DNA of 29,332 nt from Thermofilaceae archaeon (lineage in GTDB: Archaea > Thermoproteota > Thermoprotei > Thermofilales > Thermofilaceae). The notes under the pieces were generated by a model. That model saw nothing but the letters and a program-made list of their open reading frames with translations. It made no database searches and was not told the origin of the DNA. Of this stretch, positions 23,793 to 29,332 are shown in pieces (the stretch's first letter is position 1; every line of letters begins with the position of its first letter). A program made the translations under genes and the position numbers. Where the stretch lies: assembly GCA_027027675.1 (NCBI GenBank), contig JALVKT010000118.1, forward strand, positions 1-29,332. The letters are read 5' to 3'.

Positions 23793-24446
23793 TCAGCGCT
23801 CGAAGAGGATTTTACGCCATCCCTCACGTTTCGCTTCTTCGAGGAGACCTTTCCAGCCCTTTTCTCCTAGAATGGAGATTATCTTGTTCCAGTTTATCAG
23901 CGTCATAAGCACCATTGCGGCGACGAATATTACGATTGAGACGGTGAGGCTTAGCCAGAAGTTCTCCTTGCCGACGGCCTCCACCACTATGCGTCCCGTA
24001 TATGCGGTGGCTATGCTTATCATTGTTTTACCAGCCGTAACTGCTAAGAAGAACTTGAGGGGGTCGTACCTCATTATGCCTAGCAGCGCTATCACCACGT
24101 CGTCGGGGCTCGGTGTAGCTGCGAAGACGAAGACGAGGAGTGCGCCGTAGTCGCCTATCATTTTGCTCAGCTTTTCCATTTCCTCCCTTTTTTCCTCGCT
24201 GAGGAGGTGGGCTGCTCCTCGGCTGGCGTAGAATATCGCTAGCTTTCCTATTCCCGCCCCTAGGCCGCTTACCGCTCCGACTAATAGGGGGTTGCTGCCG
24301 GGGATGTACGCGGCGTAGAGGTAGACCGCTACCAGGTAGGGTATCGGTATGAAGGGTATCAGGTTGCCTAGCACGGATATCACGAAGATTCCAGCGTAGC
24401 CGCCTACTCCTCTCGCAATGGCGAGTAGCCAGTCTACCCCTATCAC
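23793..24446 (-). CDS. VTT/DedA-like (SNARE-associated domain) membrane protein
   Basis: The 217-residue integral membrane protein has about five hydrophobic segments with the layout of the VTT/DedA superfamily, whose members scramble or flip lipids or handle small solutes. Seen: an N-terminal segment with GNLIPFIPIPYLVAVY, the glycine-rich GAVSGLGAGIGKL helix, the re-entrant FAATPSPDDVVIALLG loop, where the two prolines and the acidic pair replace the F..R..P pattern of classical DedA, and a last helix with SIVIFVAAMVLM. The C-terminal tail is basic and cytosolic. It is closest in feel to the YqaA branch. The start is GTG at 24446, 46 bases from the preferred start of the divergent helicase gene. 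Confidence 0.75.
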   Translation of the reverse strand: MIGVDWLLAIARGVGGYAGIFVISVLGNLIPFIPIPYLVAVYLYAAYIPGSNPLLVGAVSGLGAGIGKLAIFYASRGAAHLLSEEKREEMEKLSKMIGDYGALLVFVFAATPSPDDVVIALLGIMRYDPLKFFLAVTAGKTMISIATAYTGRIVVEAVGKENFWLSLTVSIVIFVAAMVLMTLINWNKIISILGEKGWKGLLEEAKREGWRKILFER

Positions 24447-24492
24447 TGTGAAAGCACTTTTAGATGTAGAGGGGAGCCCTTTAATAGGCTAT

Positions 24493-27400
24493 ATGCTGGA
24501 TACAAGGAAGCTGCTTGAAGAGAGAGGGTACGAGTACTACGGGTACGACGAGCCTCCTCTCACCCCCGAGTACGCCGAGGTAACGTTCGGAGAGCTGCTC
24601 GGCCTCTCCAAGGCTGAGGGGAGGCTGGGAGAGCTGCTTGATAAGAGGCTTTACAAGCACCAACTCGAGGCTTACAGGGCCCTTGCTGAGGGCTTCAATC
24701 TCGCCTTGCGGGCAGGGACGGGTAGCGGGAAAACGGAGGCCTGGATCATCTATGCCGTCAAGGAGCGGCGGCGAGTATTAGCGCTGTATCCGACCCTGGC
24801 GCTGGCTAATGACCAGTTGGCTAGGCTGCGCGACTACTCTGGCAGCCTGGGCTTTAGGGTTATGGCGATAGACTCCGTGGAGCGAGGAAGGCTTTCGAGG
24901 GAGGGGGTTAGCTCGTCGAAGATAAGGACTATGCTGGCGTCGAGCGACGTGGTAGTAACTAACCCGGCTTTCCTCCTAATGGACCTTAAGCGGGTAGCGG
25001 CGCAGCCGTCGAGAAGCCTGTTCATTTCCGCCCTTAGAAGCCTCGACCTACTGGTGCTCGATGAGCTGGACTTTTATGGGCCCCGTGAGCTCTCGCTGCT
25101 CCTCGCGATGATTGAGATAGTGTCAGAGCTTAGCGACGGGCGGCTCCAAGTGGCTGTTCTTACGGCGACGCTAGCCGAGCCCGGGGAGCTGTGCGGCGCT
25201 CTGAAAAGGTTTACCGGCCGTGAATGCCGCGTAGTCGGCGGCAAGCCGTTCCGCGTGGAGAACCGGGTGACGGTGGTTTTAGGTAAGAACCTGAAGGGGC
25301 TGTATGAAGAGGCGAGAAGCTATGCGAAGCTTTTGCGTGAGAACGGGGCGGGAGAGGACGTTTTAAGGGCCCTGGAGGATTACGGGGAGTTTAAGCGTGG
25401 CGTGTACAAGGTTGTTGAGGCTTTGAGGGCGTTGGGCGTTGAGATGCCTTCTCCTCACGTTGACCCCTTGGAGGTTATCTCGGGGTATGTTGACGACGAG
25501 TATGTGACTCTCGTTTTCACGAGGAGTATTTCCCGTGCCGAGGAGTTGTATAGGAAGCTTAGGTACTCGCTCCCCGAGGATAAGAGGGGGCTCGTAGCTT
25601 CGCACCACCACCTCGTGTCCAAGGAGAGGAGGGGTGAGATAGAGGAGGCTGCTAGGCGGGGCGAGGTTAAGGTCATATTTACGCCTAGAACCCTGGCCCA
25701 GGGCATCGACATAGGCACGGTAGCTAGGATTGTGCATGTAGGGCTTCCGGACACTGTGAGGGAGTTCAGGCAGAGGGAGGGTAGGAAGGGGCGGCGGGAA
25801 GACATAGAGTTCACCGAGACGGTTATTGTCCCCGGCAGTAGGTGGGACAGAGAGCTTCTTTCTAGGGGGCTTGAGACCTTTAAGGCGTGGGCTGAGGCGC
25901 CTCTAGAGCTGGCCGTGGTGAACCCGGAGAACAAGTACGGCTTCCTCTTCAGGTCTCTCTACAAGTTTAAGAGCGGGGCGGGACTGGAGGCGGGTGAGAG
26001 GGAGTTTCTCGAGAAGCTCGGGTTGCTGAGGGGTAACAGTCTTACCAGGAGGGGGGAGCGGGCGTGGTACTACATAAACTTCTACGAGTTTGCGCCTCCC
26101 TTCGGGATTAAAAGGGTCATGGTTAGGAGCAACGGCGAGGAGAGGTACCTGGAGGATATATCGTTCAGCGACCTCGTGGAGAAGTTCCAGGTGGGGTGTT
26201 TCGACTACAGTAGCGACGGCGTCGTCGTAGAGCTCGAGCTTGGCGGTAGGAGCGGGAGAATGGTTAGGCGGGTTAAGCTTGCCGAGATACGGGAGCCCCT
26301 CCTCTACAAGTATGAGCCGCTAGCCTACGCGTTGGAGGAGTACAGGAGGGTTAAGCACAGGTGGGGTGAGAAGCCCAGCCTCTTCTCAGACTATGTGAGG
26401 GGGCGTATACACTCAGACTCTATCTGTAACGTGAGGCCGCCGACCACTGGTTTCGGGATGTACGTTAAGATTCCCTACAAGGTTGTCTGGATAGTTGAGG
26501 GTGAGGGCGGCCGCCTAGTGGACACGTCCGCGGGGACCCTGGTGCTGCGGGAGAGGAGGGTTATAGAGGTTCCCTCGATGGTTGCCGGGCGCTACACGGA
26601 CTACGGGTACGGCGAGGTTTTCGAGCTCGACCCGGGGGAGAAGCTGGAGCGTATCAGGCTTGGCCTGGCAACGCTGATGGTGTTTCTGAGAGAGGAGTTT
26701 CGGCTGCCCCTGGGCGTTATCTCGTACTCCCTGAGCAGCGTTGGCGGCAGAAAAACAATGATACTGTGGGAGGAGGAGAGCTCCGGCCTCGTAGAGAAGC
26801 TTGACTGGGAACGCATCTACAGGGCTCTCGAGGAGTGGAAGCCTTCCCCGATAGCCGAGATATACCTGGAGGAGCAGGACGAGGAGGCCCATCTGGAGTG
26901 GTTGGCGCTTGGAGGCCGCTGGGACTTGGCGGTCGACATGGCTAGGCGTGTGGTTTCGTACGTTCTTCTCTCCAAGAGGGTGCGCGTAACTTTTTCCGGG
27001 AGGGAGCTTTACGTGCCGAAGCCGGGCCCCCAGCTCGGGCTCTTAGCGCTTGACACGCTCCTGCTTCCGCTCACAGAGGACGGCGAGGTTGCCCTGGGGC
27101 TTATCGCAATGTTTGACGGTGAAAGGGTTACTGTCTCAAAGTTTCTCAGGGAGTATACGAGGACGAGCGGGGAGAAGGAGCGGCTTGAGGGGGAGCTTAG
27201 GGAGAAGGTGGATGCCGGTTACAGCGTTCTAGTGTACGGGCTGGAGCGGGTGCGGGAGGAGCTGCACAGCATGGGGCTCACGTACTATGCGGCGCTTTTA
27301 AGCGGCCTAATAGAGATGGGCAAGATAGTTGACGTCGAGAAGGAGTATAGGAGAGTTCTCGGGGAGGAGTATGTGCCGCTTAGGGAGCTGGCCCCTGGGC

Positions 27401-27606
27401 TTGGCGTAGAGTATGAGCACGGGCTAGAGGAGGTGGCGTCTGAGCTTGCTAGAAGCCAGGCTAGGATTAGGGGCCTGCCCTACTCCAAGTGGCTGTACTT
27501 TACAAAGTTCCTGACGGAGAAGGCGGCCAAGTTCCTTGAGGCAAACGTGAAGGCGATATACATGGCCTGGCTTGCACTGCGTGAACTAGAAGCCGCCAAT
27601 AAATAA
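24493..27606 (+). CDS. Large SF2 DEAD/DEAH-type helicase with a degenerate YprB-like C-terminal domain
   Basis: The 1037-residue protein is a superfamily 2 helicase. Motifs: Q-like YKHQLEAYRAL, Walker A GTGSGKT at 75-81, Walker B DELD at 190-193, motif III TAT at 224-226, LVFTRSISRAEELY, PRTLAQGID and motif VI QREGRKGRR at 427-435. It recalls the Hrq1/MrfA branch of repair helicases but lacks the four-Cys DUF1998 knuckle. Residues about 845-1025 have the layout of an RNase H-fold exonuclease of the YprB/MrfB type (LLALDTLLL with D854, then MFDGERV, LVYGLE at 913-918, IVDVEKEY with D947, LRELAPGLGVE), yet most catalytic acids are absent. The ATG at 24493 is preferred because an earlier ATG at 24418 would lie within the divergent VTT gene; the start is uncertain. 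Confidence 0.85.
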   Translation: MLDTRKLLEERGYEYYGYDEPPLTPEYAEVTFGELLGLSKAEGRLGELLDKRLYKHQLEAYRALAEGFNLALRAGTGSGKTEAWIIYAVKERRRVLALYPTLALANDQLARLRDYSGSLGFRVMAIDSVERGRLSREGVSSSKIRTMLASSDVVVTNPAFLLMDLKRVAAQPSRSLFISALRSLDLLVLDELDFYGPRELSLLLAMIEIVSELSDGRLQVAVLTATLAEPGELCGALKRFTGRECRVVGGKPFRVENRVTVVLGKNLKGLYEEARSYAKLLRENGAGEDVLRALEDYGEFKRGVYKVVEALRALGVEMPSPHVDPLEVISGYVDDEYVTLVFTRSISRAEELYRKLRYSLPEDKRGLVASHHHLVSKERRGEIEEAARRGEVKVIFTPRTLAQGIDIGTVARIVHVGLPDTVREFRQREGRKGRREDIEFTETVIVPGSRWDRELLSRGLETFKAWAEAPLELAVVNPENKYGFLFRSLYKFKSGAGLEAGEREFLEKLGLLRGNSLTRRGERAWYYINFYEFAPPFGIKRVMVRSNGEERYLEDISFSDLVEKFQVGCFDYSSDGVVVELELGGRSGRMVRRVKLAEIREPLLYKYEPLAYALEEYRRVKHRWGEKPSLFSDYVRGRIHSDSICNVRPPTTGFGMYVKIPYKVVWIVEGEGGRLVDTSAGTLVLRERRVIEVPSMVAGRYTDYGYGEVFELDPGEKLERIRLGLATLMVFLREEFRLPLGVISYSLSSVGGRKTMILWEEESSGLVEKLDWERIYRALEEWKPSPIAEIYLEEQDEEAHLEWLALGGRWDLAVDMARRVVSYVLLSKRVRVTFSGRELYVPKPGPQLGLLALDTLLLPLTEDGEVALGLIAMFDGERVTVSKFLREYTRTSGEKERLEGELREKVDAGYSVLVYGLERVREELHSMGLTYYAALLSGLIEMGKIVDVEKEYRRVLGEEYVPLRELAPGLGVEYEHGLEEVASELARSQARIRGLPYSKWLYFTKFLTEKAAKFLEANVKAIYMAWLALRELEAANK

Positions 27607-27636
27607 TTTGACTGTAACTGTGAGATAAAATATGAA

Positions 27637-28293
27637 ATGGTGTCGCTGAAGAGTCTTGCGGAGAGAATCTATAAGTCTCCCGAAGCAGAGGTTTACCAGC
27701 AAATAATCGAGCACGCGTCCAAGTGCAGTGAGACAACGGAGGAGATGGTACGGGCCCTGGAGAGCAGCCGTGAAAAGCGCTACGAGCCCGCCAGGGAGGC
27801 CCTTGGGAGAATAATCCGCCTGGAGGAGGAGGCGGACGCCCTGAGGAGAAACATTCTGGAGCGCCTCGCGGTTATAGGTATTCCCCCCAGTGTTAGGCAG
27901 GACTATGTGAGGATTGCTGAGCGTATAGACATGATCGCCGACCGCGTAAAGGCGGCGGCCCGCACCCTACTAGTGGTTGGCCCAGAAAACCTGGGCGAGG
28001 ATCTGCTAGACATTCTCCGGGAGGAGGCGCGGGCGGCTTCGAAGGCCACTTCGCTGCTCGTTGAAGCCCTTGAGAAGAGTAGGAGGGAGTACGACGAGGC
28101 CCTGGCGACTGTAAAGGAGATAGAATCCGTGGAGGACAGGGGTGACGAGCTGTACATTCACGCACTCACGCTACTCCGGAAGAGGCAGGACCTTCTGGTG
28201 TACAAGCTTGTAAACGACCTGGAGGGGGCTATTGACGCGGCGGAGGACGCGAGCGACGTGCTCGAGGAAATACTGGTTAGGATAATCAGGTAG
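27637..28293 (+). CDS. PhoU-like DUF47 protein, accessory to PiT transport
   Basis: The 218-residue, almost entirely helical protein belongs to the DUF47/PhoU-like family, which is regularly paired with PiT phosphate permeases and is thought to regulate them or bind metal-phosphate. The repeated PhoU pattern is visible: RLEEEADALRRNIL in the first three-helix unit and EIESVEDRGDELY in the second, each with the E..D/E pattern that binds metals, and a final DLEGAIDAAEDASD. There is no membrane segment. The start is ATG at 27637; GTG at 27640 is possible. The transporter gene follows after nine bases, with its ribosome binding site overlapping this stop codon, so the two are an operon. Confidence 0.88.
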   Translation: MVSLKSLAERIYKSPEAEVYQQIIEHASKCSETTEEMVRALESSREKRYEPAREALGRIIRLEEEADALRRNILERLAVIGIPPSVRQDYVRIAERIDMIADRVKAAARTLLVVGPENLGEDLLDILREEARAASKATSLLVEALEKSRREYDEALATVKEIESVEDRGDELYIHALTLLRKRQDLLVYKLVNDLEGAIDAAEDASDVLEEILVRIIR

Positions 28294-28302
28294 GTGTAAG
28301 CC

Positions 28303-29271
28303 TTGGACCTGCTACTCGTGCTACTCATAGTTATGGCGCTCTACGTCGCCTGGAGCGTCGGCGCGAACGACGAGACAATGGCCCTTATAGCCGGCCTCAA
28401 CATGTACAGCATCTCACTAATAGTCGCCATAGGCGCCATACTCGACCTGCTGGGAGCAGTGACGTTCAGCTACAAGGTGGAGGAGACGCTTGGCGAAAGA
28501 CTGCTAAGCTTCAACCTGACCATTGCGGACGCCCTGATAATAGTGTTTGCCATAGCCTCCTGGCTCCTAGTTGCCTCGCTTAAGGGGTGGCCCGTCTCTA
28601 CCACGCATTCCGCGGTGGGCGCCGCTATAGGCCTGGGACTATACAAGGCCGGCATCATGGGGGTGAACTGGAGCGTCCTGGGAGAGGTTGTGGGCGGCTG
28701 GGTTCTATCGCCTGTCCTGGGCCTTGTAGGGGCGTACGCGGCGATACTCCTGCTTCATAGGGCGGCTGGGAGGACTATAAGGGGCTTTGACCGCGAATTC
28801 AAGGTGAGACGCTTATCGGGATGGCTGCTCTTCCTCTGGGCCGGCGTCACCGCGTTCAGCCGGGGCGCCAATGACGTGGCAAACGCCACCGCCTTCTTAA
28901 CACCTTTTTCCTCGAGCCCCGACCTTATGAGGCTGCTAGGCGGCGCCGGCATGGCCGTGGGTCTCTACATGATCGGCAGGCGAGTGGTGAAGAACGTGGG
29001 GCTGGAGCTAGTAGAGCTTGACCCTCTCACGGCCCTAGGGGTGCAACTGGTCGTAGCCTTGATACTACTCGTAGGCACGTACATGGGGCTTCCACTCTCG
29101 GGCACGCACATACTGGTGAGCGCGATAATCGGGGCCGGCCTGGCCAAGCGAGTGTGGGTTAACACTTCAAATCTCAAGGAAATCGTGGCCACGTGGGTGG
29201 CGACCTTTCCGGGCGCAGCTGTTATAGCCTACGTCGTGTGCGTCGTGCTTGGCGGAATGGCGCTTATATAG
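28303..29271 (+). CDS. pit: PiT-family inorganic phosphate transporter
   Basis: The 322-residue integral membrane protein belongs to the PiT family (H+ or Na+ coupled phosphate symporters). It has the inverted duplicate signature: GANDETMA at 20-27 in the first half and the canonical GANDVANA at 188-195 in the second, each followed by an S-[TG]-TH motif (PVSTTHSAVGA and LSGTHILVSA). About ten hydrophobic segments are seen; the central hydrophilic loop between the halves is short. The start is TTG at 28303, the only one that keeps the first membrane helix whole, with AGGTG about seven bases upstream overlapping the stop of the PhoU-like gene. The first-repeat motif departs from consensus after GAND (E-T-M for V-A-N). 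Confidence 0.93.
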   Translation: MDLLLVLLIVMALYVAWSVGANDETMALIAGLNMYSISLIVAIGAILDLLGAVTFSYKVEETLGERLLSFNLTIADALIIVFAIASWLLVASLKGWPVSTTHSAVGAAIGLGLYKAGIMGVNWSVLGEVVGGWVLSPVLGLVGAYAAILLLHRAAGRTIRGFDREFKVRRLSGWLLFLWAGVTAFSRGANDVANATAFLTPFSSSPDLMRLLGGAGMAVGLYMIGRRVVKNVGLELVELDPLTALGVQLVVALILLVGTYMGLPLSGTHILVSAIIGAGLAKRVWVNTSNLKEIVATWVATFPGAAVIAYVVCVVLGGMALI

Positions 29272-29282
29272 GCGACGCGGCA

Positions 29283-29306
29283 CGTTTTTCTACCCGGTTT
29301 TTCTCT
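29283..29306 (+). terminator. Probable T-tract terminator of the phosphate operon
   Basis: After the pit stop codon come two T runs (GTTTTTCT, then GGTTTTTCTC) about 12 and 28 bases downstream, a common pattern for archaeal intrinsic termination. The remaining bases to the window edge contain no recognisable gene. Confidence 0.5.
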
Positions 29307-29332
29307 GAACCCCGTGATTGGTCAACAGGTTA

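Noticed and set aside
23754..23795. Stop-codon readthrough joining the VTT protein to the Cys-rich protein (same frame, TGA then TAG)
   Set aside because: Two different stop codons within 18 bases and no recoding signal; shared frame is most easily chance.
24418..24492. Upstream ATG or GTG as helicase start
   Set aside because: It would overlap the divergent VTT gene start, and the extra residues look non-conserved; kept only as an alternative.
1..29332. CRISPR arrays, insertion sequences or integrase-type mobile elements
   Set aside because: No regularly spaced repeats, transposase motifs or terminal inverted repeats were found; all long frames have housekeeping assignments or are shadows.

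Overview
The window reads as a stretch of a hyperthermophilic archaeal chromosome, most likely Thermoproteota (crenarchaeote-type) and plausibly Thermofilum-like. The evidence is: a NurA-HerA pair, eL33 (L35Ae), archaeal V/A-type ATPase subunits, an archaeal ValRS, a two-thioredoxin-domain protein disulfide oxidoreductase, an ADP-forming acyl-CoA synthetase, C/D box guide RNAs, and AT-rich TATA boxes about 25 bases before many start codons in a GC-rich background. The genus is inference. No mobile element, CRISPR array, tRNA or rRNA gene was found. Gene packing is very tight.

Layout. 1-2229 (+): the 3' end of nurA, then herA (DNA end resection). 2232-5423 (-): hypF (hydrogenase maturation), then prs (PRPP synthesis). 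5542-6771 (+): an M28 aminopeptidase. 6768-8222 (-): thiI with a rhodanese domain. 8244-8600: a TATA box apparently shared by thiI and a 49-residue membrane protein gene, followed by two tandem C/D box sRNA genes. 8597-13468 (-): eL33, a UxaE-family epimerase, a 158-residue unknown and valS. 13594-14349 (-): a protein disulfide oxidoreductase ending in five histidines. 14453-14755 (+): a 100-residue unknown. 14752-15438 (-): a SPOUT methyltransferase of the Sfm1/PF04252 type. 15501-18835 (-): ATPase proteolipid K and an unusually long subunit I. 18894-20393 (-): an acyl-CoA synthetase (ADP-forming) alpha subunit.

20394-20692 is the longest non-coding stretch and holds the promoter of nrdD (20693-22624, +), the anaerobic ribonucleotide reductase. 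22648-24446 (-) encodes a VTT/DedA-like membrane protein, a small cysteine-rich protein and a PPP-family phosphatase, the last two overlapping by ATGA. 24493-27606 (+) is a large SF2 helicase whose C-terminus looks like a degenerate YprB/RNase H-fold exonuclease domain. 27637-29271 (+) is a phosphate module: a PhoU-like DUF47 protein followed by a PiT transporter.

Most genes are housekeeping: DNA repair, nucleotide supply (prs, nrdD), translation and RNA modification (valS, thiI, eL33, guide RNAs, SPOUT enzyme), energy (ATPase, acyl-CoA synthetase, HypF) and phosphate uptake. The least ordinary items are the tandem sRNA locus with its divergent promoter, the helicase-exonuclease-like fusion, the enlarged ATPase subunit I, and the phosphatase coupled to a small Cys-rich protein.
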